From NCBI RefSeq assembly GCF_014534645.1, contig NZ_JACVQF010000220.1, positions 62,001 to 126,000 of the forward strand: DNA of 64,000 nt, in the 5' to 3' direction. The notes beneath the pieces were generated by a model that was not told where the DNA came from, ran no database searches, and saw only the letters and a list, made by a program, of their open reading frames with translations. A program made the translations under genes and the position numbers. Positions 44,484 to 53,655 of this stretch are shown here, piece after piece (the first letter of the stretch is position 1; each line of letters opens with the position of its first letter). Source of the stretch: Streptomyces griseicoloratus. GTDB lineage: Bacteria; Actinomycetota; Actinomycetes; Streptomycetales; Streptomycetaceae.

Positions 44484-44489
44484 TAGAAT
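44484..44489 (+). promoter_or_regulatory. -10 element of guaA
   Basis: TAGAAT lies 43 bases before the guaA GTG and predicts a leader of about 37 bases. No clear -35 is visible. The G-rich 160 bases further upstream separate it from the divergent chorismate mutase promoter. Confidence 0.55.
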
Positions 44490-44532
44490 CGGGGAGTAAC
44501 AGGACCCCCGCCCAACCGCCGGAAGGCACCCC

Positions 44533-46113
44533 GTGTCATCAGCGACTCCCGCTGCCGCCGCCCCCGACACCGTTCTGGTCGTCGACTTCGGCGCGCAGTA
44601 CGCCCAGCTCATCGCCCGTCGCGTCCGCGAGGCGCGGGTCTACAGCGAGATCGTCCCGAGCACCATGCCGGTCGAGGAGATGCTCGCCAAGAACCCGGCG
44701 GCCATCATCCTCTCCGGCGGCCCCTCGTCGGTCTACGAGGAGGGCGCCCCGACCGTCGACCGCTCCCTGTTCGAGGCGGGCGTGCCCGTCTTCGGCATGT
44801 GCTACGGCTTCCAGCTGATGGCCCAGTCCCTCGGCGGCACGGTCGACAACACCGGCGCCCGTGAGTACGGCCGCACGGACCTGTCCGTCTCCAAGCCGTC
44901 CTCCACCCTCTTCGAGGGCACCCCGGAGGAGCAGGCGGTGTGGATGTCGCACGGCGACGCCTGCTCCGCCGCCCCCGAGGGCTTCGCCGTCACGGCGTCC
45001 ACGGACGTCGTGCCGGTCGCCGCGTTCGAGAACGACGAGAAGAAGCTCTACGGCGTCCAGTACCACCCCGAGGTGATGCACTCCACGCACGGGCAGCAGG
45101 TGCTGGAGCACTTCCTGTACCGCGGCGCGGGCCTGACCCCGGACTGGACCACGGGCAACGTGATCGAGGAGCAGATCGCCGCGATCCGTGAGCAGGTCGG
45201 CGACAAGCGCGCCATCTGCGGCCTGTCCGGCGGCGTGGACTCCGCCGTCGCCGCCGCCCTCGTCCAGAAGGCCATCGGCTCGCAGCTGACCTGCGTCTAC
45301 GTCGACCACGGCCTCATGCGCAAGGGCGAGACCGAGCAGGTCGAGAAGGACTTCGTCGCCTCGACCGGGGTCAACCTGAAGGTCGTGGACGCCAGCGAGC
45401 GGTTCCTGAACGCGCTCAAGGGGGTCACCGACCCCGAGGAGAAGCGGAAGATCATCGGCCGCGAGTTCATCCGGGTCTTCGAGCAGGCCCAGGCCGAGAT
45501 CATCGCCGACGAGGGTCCCGCGGTCGAGTTCCTCGTCCAGGGCACCCTCTACCCGGACGTGGTCGAGTCCGGCGGCGGCACCGGCGCGGCCAACATCAAG
45601 TCCCACCACAACGTCGGCGGGCTCCCCGAGGACATCGAGTTCAAGCTCATCGAGCCGCTGCGCAAGCTGTTCAAGGACGAGGTCCGGATGGTCGGCCAGG
45701 AGCTCGGCCTGCCGGAGGAGATCGTCCAGCGCCAGCCGTTCCCGGGCCCGGGCCTCGGCATCCGGATCGTCGGCGAGGTCACCAAGGAGCGCCTGGACCT
45801 GCTCCGCGAGGCCGACGCCATCGCCCGCGAGGAGCTGACGGCGGCCGGCCTCGACCGGGACATCTGGCAGTGCCCGGTGGTCCTCCTCGCGGACGTGCGG
45901 TCCGTGGGCGTCCAGGGCGACGGCCGCACCTACGGCCACCCGATCGTGCTGCGCCCCGTCTCCAGCGAGGACGCCATGACCGCCGACTGGTCGCGGCTGC
46001 CGTACGACGTCCTGTCCCGGATCTCCACCCGGATCACGAACGAGGTCAAGGACGTCAACCGGGTCGTCCTCGACGTGACGTCGAAGCCGCCGGGGACGAT
46101 CGAGTGGGAGTAG
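44533..46113 (+). CDS. guaA: GMP synthase (glutamine-hydrolysing)
   Basis: 526 residues. It aminates XMP to GMP with ATP and glutamine. The N-terminal class I amidotransferase has the nucleophile in GMCYGFQL and the His/Glu pair near YHPEVMHS. The ATP pyrophosphatase domain has the P-loop [12 protein letters not shown]. The C-terminal dimerisation domain contains [13 protein letters not shown] and ends KPPGTIEWE. The GTG at 44533 follows GGAAGG. It completes the guaB/guaA route found in this region. Confidence 0.97.
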   Translation: MSSATPAAAAPDTVLVVDFGAQYAQLIARRVREARVYSEIVPSTMPVEEMLAKNPAAIILSGGPSSVYEEGAPTVDRSLFEAGVPVFGMCYGFQLMAQSLGGTVDNTGAREYGRTDLSVSKPSSTLFEGTPEEQAVWMSHGDACSAAPEGFAVTASTDVVPVAAFENDEKKLYGVQYHPEVMHSTHGQQVLEHFLYRGAGLTPDWTTGNVIEEQIAAIREQVGDKRAICGLSGGVDSAVAAALVQKAIGSQLTCVYVDHGLMRKGETEQVEKDFVASTGVNLKVVDASERFLNALKGVTDPEEKRKIIGREFIRVFEQAQAEIIADEGPAVEFLVQGTLYPDVVESGGGTGAANIKSHHNVGGLPEDIEFKLIEPLRKLFKDEVRMVGQELGLPEEIVQRQPFPGPGLGIRIVGEVTKERLDLLREADAIAREELTAAGLDRDIWQCPVVLLADVRSVGVQGDGRTYGHPIVLRPVSSEDAMTADWSRLPYDVLSRISTRITNEVKDVNRVVLDVTSKPPGTIEWE

Positions 46114-46122
46114 TCCCGACGG

Positions 46123-46596
46123 TCACGTCCGCTTGAGAGTGCGCACCGGCTCTCCGGGCTTCCAGACCTGGACGACGAGATACGCGTCGTCCTCGACGTA
46201 GGTCCGCACGACCTCCGTCAGCTCGGTGCGGAAGAGGTGGAACGGCTGCGGCGGTTCCACCTCTTTCACGTACGCCGCCTTCGTCGCCCCGTCCTCCACC
46301 TCGACCGCCCGTCCGCTGATCCGGACGTCCCCGCCGCCCATGCCGGTGCCGTCGCCGGGGTTCGCCTGGAGCGCGAAGCGCGGGTCGCGGCGCAGGTCGA
46401 GGGCCTTGAGCGAGGCCGGCATCATGCCGAGCCACAGTTCACCGTCCAGGAAACGCACCTCCAGGCCGGTGGTGCGGGGCGAGCCGTCCTTGCGGAGGGT
46501 CGCGAGGACGTGGTGCGTGTACGCGCCGAAGCGCGCCTCGACGGTGGCGGCCAGATCGGGTTCGGCGGTGGTGAAGGAGGCCCAGTTCGCTGTCAT
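46123..46596 (-). CDS. Pyridoxamine 5'-phosphate oxidase-family (split-barrel flavin) protein
   Basis: 157 residues with the split beta-barrel pattern of the PPOX/FMN or F420-binding superfamily: LATLRKDGSPRTTGLEVRFLDGELWLGMMPASLKALDLRRDPRFALQ, then DVRISGRAVEVED. Members reduce diverse substrates using FMN, F420 or heme, and sequence alone does not decide which. The ATG at 46596 begins MTANWASFTTAEPDLA. It converges on guaA with nine bases between the stops. Confidence 0.83.
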   Translation of the reverse strand: MTANWASFTTAEPDLAATVEARFGAYTHHVLATLRKDGSPRTTGLEVRFLDGELWLGMMPASLKALDLRRDPRFALQANPGDGTGMGGGDVRISGRAVEVEDGATKAAYVKEVEPPQPFHLFRTELTEVVRTYVEDDAYLVVQVWKPGEPVRTLKRT

Positions 46597-46676
46597 GCGG
46601 CCAGTGTGGCGGCGATACCCGACAGCTGCTGTCCGGTATCGGGCGCGGCTTTCCGTGTCCGGGTGCGTGTTCCTCG

Positions 46677-47567
46677 TCAGAACCCTCGCAGTACGGCCGC
46701 CTTCGTCAGCGCGAACTCCTCGTCCGTGAGCACGCCGCTGCGGTGCAGCTCGCCCAACTCGCGCAGCCGGCGCAGGAGTACGTCGTGATGGTCGGCCTGC
46801 GGCGGCACGGTGAGGGCGGGCCGGGGCCCGGCGGCCTGGCCGGACCCGACGGCGGTGCGGGTCGACGGGTGCGGCAGCCGGGCCGTGACCGCCGTGGCGA
46901 CCAGCGCGGTGAGCAGGTCCCGGCGGGAGCTGCCCCACAGGTCCAGGGCGTACGGGTCCTTCTCCGGCGGCAGCTTGGAGAACGCCGTCTCCTGGGTCAC
47001 GAAGCGCAGGAAGCCGTCCTCGTGCCCCGAGTTGGGCAGCCACTCGACCTGCACGAGGTCGCTCATGTCGATGATCCGCGGGCCGGTGGCGCGTTTGACC
47101 CGGTCGGAGGTGTCGGCCCAGTCGATGCGCACCTGGGTGCCGTCGAAGGAGACCGTGCCGTCGGAGGAACGGACCGAGACCGGCACCGGGGGGCCCGGCA
47201 GGAGGTAGGCGCGGGTGGGCTCCTGGGGGATCTGGTCGAGCAGCAGCGCGTGGCGGATCTCCTCGGCCACGTACTCCGCGACCCCCGAGCGGTCGGAGTC
47301 CACCGTCAGCCGGTAGGGGTCCGCCGCGTCGGGGAGCCGGCCGCCGGTGGCCTGGAGCAGGGGGTCGGCGCCCTCGCGCAGCCTGAGGCGGAGGCGTCCG
47401 CGCTTGCGCTCGGGCTCGAAGACGATGCCCGAGACCGCCTCCAGGGGGACGGAGACCTCACCGTAGGTCTGCCGGAACAGCGGCACCGAGCGGTGCAGAC
47501 CCGGCGTGATCCTGACCGTGCTGCCGTCGAACGCCCAGGTCCCGTCGCGCTGGATGATCTCGGCCAT
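46677..47567 (-). CDS. DUF4429/SHOCT-domain protein
   Basis: 296 residues. Two repeated PH-like DUF4429 units are visible. The first (about 1-90) starts RDGTWAFDGSTVRITPG; the second (about 120-225) starts SDGTVSFDGTQVRIDW. They are followed by a linker and a C-terminal SHOCT helix pair (LLRRLRELGELHRSGVLTDEEFALTKAAVLRGF). The repeat points to internal duplication. The function is unknown; SHOCT modules mediate oligomerisation. It is divergent from the membrane protein at 47699. Confidence 0.85.
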   Translation of the reverse strand: MAEIIQRDGTWAFDGSTVRITPGLHRSVPLFRQTYGEVSVPLEAVSGIVFEPERKRGRLRLRLREGADPLLQATGGRLPDAADPYRLTVDSDRSGVAEYVAEEIRHALLLDQIPQEPTRAYLLPGPPVPVSVRSSDGTVSFDGTQVRIDWADTSDRVKRATGPRIIDMSDLVQVEWLPNSGHEDGFLRFVTQETAFSKLPPEKDPYALDLWGSSRRDLLTALVATAVTARLPHPSTRTAVGSGQAAGPRPALTVPPQADHHDVLLRRLRELGELHRSGVLTDEEFALTKAAVLRGF

Positions 47568-47698
47568 AAGGGAATTCTCGCAGCCGGGTCAACACGGTGG
47601 TCCACTCGTCACCCGCGCTGAGCAGAGGGGACCGGGGGCGACGGGCGTGAACGGGGTGCCGTACGGCACAATTCGCTGTCGTCCCAAGAGAGTTACGG

Positions 47699-49054
47699 AT
47701 GTTGTCGCACGGTTCGGGAAGGCGGGCGTCGGGCGTGGCGGTGCAGGAGGCGAGACGCGGTGGCGGCTCGGACGCGGGTGCGTACGGGGGTGCGCGCGGG
47801 GGCCTGCGCGACGGCTCGCACGGGGGCGGTTGCGCATGCGGGGACTGTCCGCACGGTGCCCGTGAGGGGCATCGGCGCGCTGTCGCCGAATTCCTGCTGA
47901 AGCGGGACGAGTTCGCGGCCGGCCGGGGGCTGCCGGCCGCGGTGGCCCACTCGGACTCGGCCTCCCGGCAGTGGGTCTCGGAGGAACTGGCCCAGTCCGC
48001 GGAACTCGTCGCCGAACGCGGCCGCGCCGAGGGCGACGCCTGGCTCGCGGGCCTGTGGCGCCGTACCGCGGGTGCCGTGTGGGCGGCCGTCGTGCTGTTG
48101 CTGCTCACGCAGTCGCTCACGGCGGTCGGTGCCGGCTGGACGGCGGCCCGTACCGCGGGTCTGGCGGCGGCGCTGGTCGTCGCCGGGGCGCTGACGGCGG
48201 CGTCCTGGTTCCACCGGGCGCGCGGCGGGGCGCTGGCCCCGGTCATCGGCGAGGACAACCGCCTGTCCACGTCCCGGGCCGTGGCGGCGGCCTGGGTGCT
48301 GTTCGTCGCGTACGCGGTGCTGGTGCTGGTCGGGCAGTTGGCGGCGGCCTCGGGGCACGGGAAGCGGGACGCGCTGATCTCCGGGCTGGAACTCGCGCGC
48401 GGTGCCGGTGTCGTGACCGTGCTGGCCGTGGTGTGCGGGATCGCGGTGCTGGTGCGGCGGGTGGTCGGGCTGCGGGTGCTGGGGCAGCGGCTGCAGAAGG
48501 TGCGGGCGGACCGGCCGCGGGCGGCCGATCTGCTGACGGACGACGCGGGGCGGGGGACGTTCGCCGACATCCAGTACGTGGTGATCAGTACGGTCGCGTT
48601 GGTGTTCGCGGCGGTGCGGCTGGCGCGGCGGCCGGAGCAGCTGCCGGACCTGCCGTGGGGGCTGGCGGTGGTGGTGCTGGTCTCCGCGGCGACGTACGTG
48701 GCCGGGAAGTACGCGGAGGGCGGGCGGCCGGTGATCCTGTCCGTCGTCCGGGCGCGGGAGGCCGGTGACCTGGACGCGCCGATCCGCACCGGGGACGACA
48801 TCGAGATCCGGGGCGCCGGCTTCGTGCCGCCGGGCGCCCAGCGGGCGGACCGGCTGTCGCGGATGGTCGTGCGCATCGGCGCGGTGCATGTGCATGTGCC
48901 GTTGGTGCCGGTGACGGGCGGCTTCCGCAATCCGACGGACACGTTGCTGACGGTGCCGGTGCCGGCGGACGTGGAACCGGGGCGGGTGGAGGTTCAGGTG
49001 GTCACGGGGGCCGGGGTCGAGACGAACAGGTACGCGATCGACGTGACGGAGTGA
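47699..49054 (+). CDS. Polytopic membrane protein of unknown function
   Basis: 451 residues. A Gly/Ser/His-rich N-terminus with a CACGDCPHG cluster is followed by a helical cytoplasmic stretch (HRRAVAEFLLKRDEF...). About five to six membrane segments lie between residues 125 and 345. A C-terminal beta-rich domain of about 100 residues (DDIEIRGAGFVPPGAQ...VPADVEPGRVEVQVVTGAGVETNRYAIDV) has the look of an IPT/TIG immunoglobulin-like fold. I do not recognise the family. The ATG at 47699 is supported by AGAG six bases upstream only weakly. Confidence 0.72.
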   Translation: MLSHGSGRRASGVAVQEARRGGGSDAGAYGGARGGLRDGSHGGGCACGDCPHGAREGHRRAVAEFLLKRDEFAAGRGLPAAVAHSDSASRQWVSEELAQSAELVAERGRAEGDAWLAGLWRRTAGAVWAAVVLLLLTQSLTAVGAGWTAARTAGLAAALVVAGALTAASWFHRARGGALAPVIGEDNRLSTSRAVAAAWVLFVAYAVLVLVGQLAAASGHGKRDALISGLELARGAGVVTVLAVVCGIAVLVRRVVGLRVLGQRLQKVRADRPRAADLLTDDAGRGTFADIQYVVISTVALVFAAVRLARRPEQLPDLPWGLAVVVLVSAATYVAGKYAEGGRPVILSVVRAREAGDLDAPIRTGDDIEIRGAGFVPPGAQRADRLSRMVVRIGAVHVHVPLVPVTGGFRNPTDTLLTVPVPADVEPGRVEVQVVTGAGVETNRYAIDVTE

Positions 49055-49254
49055 TGACGGGGGTCATGACGGGGGGCGCGTCCCACCCCCGGTCCGTAAG
49101 CACGTCGGGCGGGAAAGCGATCGCCCGGTTGCTGCAGTCACGGCAAAAGAGCGCTCGTTCGAAAGAATCCCGGCGCACGAGGATTGAGCCCGGGCTCCCC
49201 GTCATACGTATGGTCTCTTGAAGGGGTCTCGGCACGGGCGAGAGGCGGCTGGCA

Positions 49255-49782
49255 ATGATGACTCACGGTATGCGGATGGACACGCATACGTCCCATCTCA
49301 ACGGCGGCCGGGACTGGCGCGACAACGCCGGCAGGTACGCCCTGCTCCCCCTTCGCCTGTTCCTGGGCATCACCTTCATCTATGCGGGTCTGGACAAGCT
49401 GACCGACAGCGCGTTCATGAAGGACACGGGCGCCGGCTCCGTCGGGGACATGATGCGCGCCGTCCGCGACTCCTCCGCCGTCCCGGCCCTGGTCGACCTG
49501 GCCCTGAAGAATCCGCCCGGCTTCGGATACGCCATCGCCCTCGGCGAAGTGGCCGTCGGCATCGGCACCCTGCTCGGCCTGCTGGCCCGCCTCGCGGCGC
49601 TCGGCGGCGCCCTGATCTCGCTCAGCCTGTGGCTGACCGTGAGCTGGGCCTCCGACCCGTACTACTACGGCAACGACCTCGCCTACCTCATGGCCTGGAT
49701 CCCCCTCGTGCTCGCGGGCGCGCCCCTGCTGTCGCTGGACGCCGCGCTGCGCGCCCGGCGCAGGACGGGCGGGTACCGGTAG
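49255..49782 (+). CDS. DoxX-family membrane protein
   Basis: 175 residues with four membrane segments. The first is LLPLRLFLGITFIYAGLDKLTD, the DoxX signature; GYAIALGEVAVGIGTLLGLLARLAALGG and AYLMAWIPLVLAGAPLLSL follow. DoxX proteins are associated with quinone or redox stress responses at the membrane, and the precise role is open. Paired ATG codons start at 49255 and 49258, with GAGAGGCGG upstream. Confidence 0.87.
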   Translation: MMTHGMRMDTHTSHLNGGRDWRDNAGRYALLPLRLFLGITFIYAGLDKLTDSAFMKDTGAGSVGDMMRAVRDSSAVPALVDLALKNPPGFGYAIALGEVAVGIGTLLGLLARLAALGGALISLSLWLTVSWASDPYYYGNDLAYLMAWIPLVLAGAPLLSLDAALRARRRTGGYR

Positions 49783-49783
49783 G

Positions 49784-50029
49784 TCAGCCCGGGAGGTCCG
49801 CCGACGGGGGTGCCTCGGTGGCGGGGCGGCGCGCCCTGCGGCGCCTGCGGACGCCGCCCGCCACCATCCCGACCACGCCGGCGAGGCAGAGTCCGCCCGA
49901 GACGAGGGGTATCAGCGCAAACCAGGGGGTCTCCCAGAGGCCGCCCGCGTCTCCGGCGTAGATGACGCCCGCCAGGATCAGGAAGACCCCGGCCAGCAGG
50001 CGTCCGGGCTGGAACTCATGACGCAGCAC
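49784..50029 (-). CDS. Small two-helix membrane protein, coupled to the PspC gene
   Basis: 81 residues with two hydrophobic segments (LLAGVFLILAGVIYAG and ALIPLVSGGLCLAGVVGMVAGG), then a strongly basic stretch RRRRRARR. Its ATG lies inside the end of the PspC gene (14-base overlap), so it is translationally coupled and probably works with it. It resembles the small membrane helpers found beside LiaF/PspC proteins, but no family name can be given. Confidence 0.75.
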   Translation of the reverse strand: MLRHEFQPGRLLAGVFLILAGVIYAGDAGGLWETPWFALIPLVSGGLCLAGVVGMVAGGVRRRRRARRPATEAPPSADLPG

Positions 50030-51407
50030 GGCTCACCTCCGCCTGCCCGACGCCCACCTGGAGGTCGAGGTCGAGGGTGCCGGCGCCCTTGCCGCCCTCG
50101 GCGGGGGGCAGGGTCACCTCCTTGTGCTTGCCCGGCGCCACGTCCACGTCCTTCCCGCTGTCTCCGGGCAGCTGGATGTCACCCACGCCCACCTCGATGT
50201 CCAGCCGCAGGGTCACGTCCTGCGGCACGATCACCCGTATTCGGCCCATGCCCACGTCGGCCCGGGTGCTCACCGTCTGTCCGCCGGCCAGGTCCAGCCG
50301 GGACAGGTCCAGGGTGCCGGTGCCGGCGCCGACCTCGTACTGCTTCTTCACGGCCGCCGCCGTGGTGGGCGTCCACGTGTCGTGGGTCCACCGCGTGCCG
50401 ATGTCCTTGGGCAGGGCGGCGGAGGCGGCGAGGAGGGCCGCTGTGATCACCGCGAGGAAGACCGAACCGGCTCCCGTGCGTCCCAGGAAGGCGCTGATCG
50501 CGATGCCGAGGCCGAAGACGCCGAGCGCGCAGGCCAGGCCGGTCTGCAGGCTGGTGCCCAGTGGCTGCCGGTCCCAGGTCAGGCCCGTGCCGAGGCCGCC
50601 CGCGACCAGGGCGAACAGGAACACCCAGCCGCCGATCCAGCGAGGTCCGCGCGGCTTCGGCGGCCGGGGGCGCTGATCACGTGGGTCCGCGCGGTCGCTC
50701 CCGCGGGCGATGTCGATGGCCGCCGCGATGTCCCGGTCGTGCGAATCCCCGGGGCCCCACAGGTATCCCGTGCCGCCGACGTGGGTGCCGTCCTTCACGA
50801 GGGGGCCACGCCACCAGGAGGGGTAGGTGATGACGACCGGCGGGGCCTGCGCCTCCGGCGGGGCGTCGGCGACCGCCTGGGCGGAGAGGGGGTCCGGGCC
50901 GGGGGCACCGCGCTGCCGCGACCAGTAGCCGGCGCCCGCGAGAAGAAGGGAGAGGACGACGGCGAAGGTCAGCACCCCGCCGTTGTTCAGCATGGTCAGG
51001 AACACCCCGCAGCCGACCAGGGCGAACAGCACGGCGGCCAGCGCCTGGCCGTCGACCCGGCCGGTCAGCAGCCTGCGCAGCTCGTTCTCCTCCTCCTCGT
51101 CGTCGTAGGGGACGAAGAGCCAGGCGAAGCCGTAGAAGATGAGGCCGATGCCGCCGGTCGCGGAAAGCACCGCGAGCGTGATCCGGAAGATCACCGGATC
51201 CATGTCGCACTGGCGCCCGAGGCCCGCGCACACTCCGGCGAGCATCTTGTGCCCCCGGTCGCGCCGGAACCTGCGGGTCGGCCCGGCGGAGCCGGCGCCG
51301 GGTGCGGCATCCGCGGCGGGTGCGGCATCCTGCGGCCCGGCGCCCCGCGGGGTGCGCGGGCCGGAGCCGGGTCCCGGACCCGTCGCGGCGTGCTCGTGAT
51401 CTGTCAT
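50016..51407 (-). CDS. PspC/LiaF-like cell-envelope stress membrane protein
   Basis: 463 residues. After a Pro/Ala-rich arm the PspC domain is clear (RGHKMLAGVCAGLGRQCDMDPVIFRITLAVLSATGGIGLIFYGFAWLFVP). Several membrane segments follow, and then a C-terminal beta-helix-like region (VSTRADVGMGRIRVIVPQDVTLRLDIEVGVGDIQL) typical of LiaF/DUF2154-type proteins. LiaF proteins hold LiaRS-type two-component systems in check. Here the kinase and regulator are encoded divergently 143 bases away. ATG at 51407. Confidence 0.86.
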   Translation of the reverse strand: MTDHEHAATGPGPGSGPRTPRGAGPQDAAPAADAAPGAGSAGPTRRFRRDRGHKMLAGVCAGLGRQCDMDPVIFRITLAVLSATGGIGLIFYGFAWLFVPYDDEEEENELRRLLTGRVDGQALAAVLFALVGCGVFLTMLNNGGVLTFAVVLSLLLAGAGYWSRQRGAPGPDPLSAQAVADAPPEAQAPPVVITYPSWWRGPLVKDGTHVGGTGYLWGPGDSHDRDIAAAIDIARGSDRADPRDQRPRPPKPRGPRWIGGWVFLFALVAGGLGTGLTWDRQPLGTSLQTGLACALGVFGLGIAISAFLGRTGAGSVFLAVITAALLAASAALPKDIGTRWTHDTWTPTTAAAVKKQYEVGAGTGTLDLSRLDLAGGQTVSTRADVGMGRIRVIVPQDVTLRLDIEVGVGDIQLPGDSGKDVDVAPGKHKEVTLPPAEGGKGAGTLDLDLQVGVGQAEVSRAAS

Positions 51408-51550
51408 GGGTCCATGGTGACGGGCGCGGCGCCGTGGTGGCAGACGGGACGACCCTGGTCGGACCCTGAGATCGGCCCTGAGGCGATGCCGGGGGAGCGT
51501 TCGAAGGACCCGCCGCCCGAAGATCAGGGGAGTCTCCGGGGCAGACCCTG

Positions 51551-52879
51551 ATGCTCCGCTCCCACGGCCGTGTGACCATCGATGGCATGCCGGAAGCCGC
51601 AGCAGCACCCCTCGTCGAACCGCGGCCGCCGCGCAAGCTCTACCGCAGCAGCGACGGACGCTGGCTCGGTGGCGTGGCGCGGGGGCTCGCCGGGCATCTC
51701 GGGCTGCCCGTGATCTGGGTGCGGCTCGTCTTCGTCGGCCTGTTCATGGCCGACGGCCTGGGCGCTCTGCTCTACGCGGCGTTCTGGTTCTTCGTGCCGC
51801 TCGGAGTCGGCGGCGTCGACGCGCAGAAGCCGCCGTCCCTGGTCACGACCGAGACCTCGCCCGACGGCCGCCGCAGAATCGTCGCCCGCAAACCGGACAA
51901 GGGGCAGATAGTCGCCCTGCTCCTCATGGTCGTCGTGGCCATGGTCTTCGTGGGCAACGTCAACCTCGGCGGCGGCGCCAAGGCATACCTGTGGCCGACG
52001 GTGCTGGTCGGCGCGGGTGTCGCCCTCGTCTGGCGCCAGGCGGACAACGCCCGCCGGGCCCGCTGGGCCGAGGTGGGACGGCACCGTCGTACGGTCACGC
52101 TGCTGCGCACCGTGGCCGGCGTGCTGCTGGTGACCGCCGGTGTCTCCGCCATCTTCGTCCTCCAGGGGTCCGCGGCCCACCTCGGGTCCGTGCTGCAGGC
52201 GGCCCTCGCGGTCCTCGTCGGCATAACGCTGCTCGCCGGCCCCTATCTGGTCCGCATGACGCAGGACCTCTCCGAGGAGCGGCTGATGCGCATCCGCGCC
52301 CAGGAGCGCGCGGAGGTCGCCGCCCATGTGCACGACTCGGTGCTGCACACCCTGACCCTGATCCAGCGCAACGCGGAGAACGCGGGAGAGGTGCGACGCC
52401 TGGCCCGCGCCCAGGAGCGCGACCTGCGCGCCTGGCTCTACAAGCCCGAGGGCAACGGCAAGGACGAGGAGGACGAACCCAGCACCCTGGCCGAGGCCGT
52501 ACGGCGCAACGCCGCGGAGGTCGAGGACAAGCACGGCGTCCCCATCGAGGTGGTCGTCGTCGGGGACTGCCCGCTCGACGAGAGGACCGGCGCACAGATG
52601 CAGGCCGCGCGCGAGGCGATGGTGAACGCCGCCAAGTACGGTGGCGAGGGCGGTGCCGTCCAGGTCTACGCGGAGGTCGAGGGCAGGACGGTCTTCGTGT
52701 CCGTCCGCGACCGGGGCCCCGGCTTCGACCCGGACTCGATACCCGCCGACCGCATGGGTGTCAGAGAATCGATCATCGGCCGCATGGAGCGCAACGGCGG
52801 CACGGCGCGGCTGCGCGCGGTGCCGGACGGCGGCACGGAGGTCGAGCTGGAGATGGAGAGGGCGGAGAAGACGTCATGA
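51551..52879 (+). CDS. PspC-domain sensor histidine kinase (LiaS/NarL-type)
   Basis: 442 residues. An N-terminal PspC domain (RSSDGRWLGGVARGLAGHLGLPVIWVRLVFVGLFMADG) is fused to four or more membrane helices. A HisKA_3-like dimerisation helix has the phospho-accepting His in AAHVHDSVLHTLTLIQRNAE, and the HATPase follows (AREAMVNAAKYGGEGG...VRDRGPGFDPDSIPADRMGVRESIIGRM). It overlaps the response regulator gene by ATGA. The ATG at 51587 is a possible later start. It is probably a sensor of envelope stress. Confidence 0.9.
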   Translation: MLRSHGRVTIDGMPEAAAAPLVEPRPPRKLYRSSDGRWLGGVARGLAGHLGLPVIWVRLVFVGLFMADGLGALLYAAFWFFVPLGVGGVDAQKPPSLVTTETSPDGRRRIVARKPDKGQIVALLLMVVVAMVFVGNVNLGGGAKAYLWPTVLVGAGVALVWRQADNARRARWAEVGRHRRTVTLLRTVAGVLLVTAGVSAIFVLQGSAAHLGSVLQAALAVLVGITLLAGPYLVRMTQDLSEERLMRIRAQERAEVAAHVHDSVLHTLTLIQRNAENAGEVRRLARAQERDLRAWLYKPEGNGKDEEDEPSTLAEAVRRNAAEVEDKHGVPIEVVVVGDCPLDERTGAQMQAAREAMVNAAKYGGEGGAVQVYAEVEGRTVFVSVRDRGPGFDPDSIPADRMGVRESIIGRMERNGGTARLRAVPDGGTEVELEMERAEKTS

Positions 52880-53619
52880 GCGACCCGACCGAGGCGAACG
52901 GAACGGCGGGAGCGGGCGAGGCGGCCGAGCCCGCGGAGCAGGCGGGCGGCGCGGGGAGGCGGCACGTGCGCGTGGTCCTCGTCGACGACCACCGGATGTT
53001 CCGCACGGGCGTGCAGGCCGAGATCGGCCAGACCGCGCAGACCGGCGTCGAGGTCGTCGGCGAGGCCGCCGACGTCGACCAGGCGGTCACGGTCATCACC
53101 GCGACCCGGCCCGAGGTGGTGCTCCTCGACGTGCACCTTCCGGGCGGCGGCGGGGTGGAGGTCCTGCGCCGCTGTGCCCCGCTGATGGCCGACGCCGAGC
53201 AGCCCGTGCGCTTCCTCGCGCTGTCCGTCTCGGACGCGGCGGAGGACGTGATCGGCGTGATCCGCGGCGGCGCCAGGGGCTACGTGACCAAGACGATCAC
53301 CGGTTCCGACCTCGTCGACTCGATCTTCCGCGTCCAGGAGGGCGACGCGGTGTTCTCGCCGCGCCTGGCCGGCTTCGTCCTCGACGCCTTCGCCTCGACC
53401 GACGCCCCGCCGGTGGACGAGGACCTCGACCGTCTCACCCAGCGGGAGCGCGAGGTGCTGCGGCTCATCGCCCGCGGCTACGCGTACAAGGAGATCGCCA
53501 AGCAGCTGTTCATCTCCGTGAAGACGGTCGAGTCCCACGTCTCGGCGGTGCTGCGCAAGCTCCAGCTGTCCAACCGGCACGAGCTGACCCGCTGGGCGAC
53601 GGCACGCCGCCTGGTGTGA
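52876..53619 (+). CDS. NarL/LuxR-type response regulator
   Basis: 247 residues. An Ala/Glu-rich arm of about 28 residues precedes the receiver domain (VVLVDDHRMFRTGV; phospho-Asp in VVLLDVHLPGGGG; Thr in ALSVSD position; Lys in GYVTKTI). The LuxR HTH is LTQREREVLRLIARGYAYKEIAKQLFISVKTVESHVSAVLRKLQ. It is translationally coupled to the PspC-kinase gene, which is therefore its cognate kinase. The divergent PspC/LiaF-like operon is the most likely target. Confidence 0.92.
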   Translation: MSDPTEANGTAGAGEAAEPAEQAGGAGRRHVRVVLVDDHRMFRTGVQAEIGQTAQTGVEVVGEAADVDQAVTVITATRPEVVLLDVHLPGGGGVEVLRRCAPLMADAEQPVRFLALSVSDAAEDVIGVIRGGARGYVTKTITGSDLVDSIFRVQEGDAVFSPRLAGFVLDAFASTDAPPVDEDLDRLTQREREVLRLIARGYAYKEIAKQLFISVKTVESHVSAVLRKLQLSNRHELTRWATARRLV

Positions 53620-53655
53620 CGGCGCGGCAGGGACGCGGGACGCGGCCGGCCGAGG

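Noticed and set aside
44246-44539. Reading the aromatic leader as the end of a longer 97-codon gene
   Set aside because: The longer frame would extend through the divergent promoter and into guaA; the promoter spacing points to the ATG at 44317.
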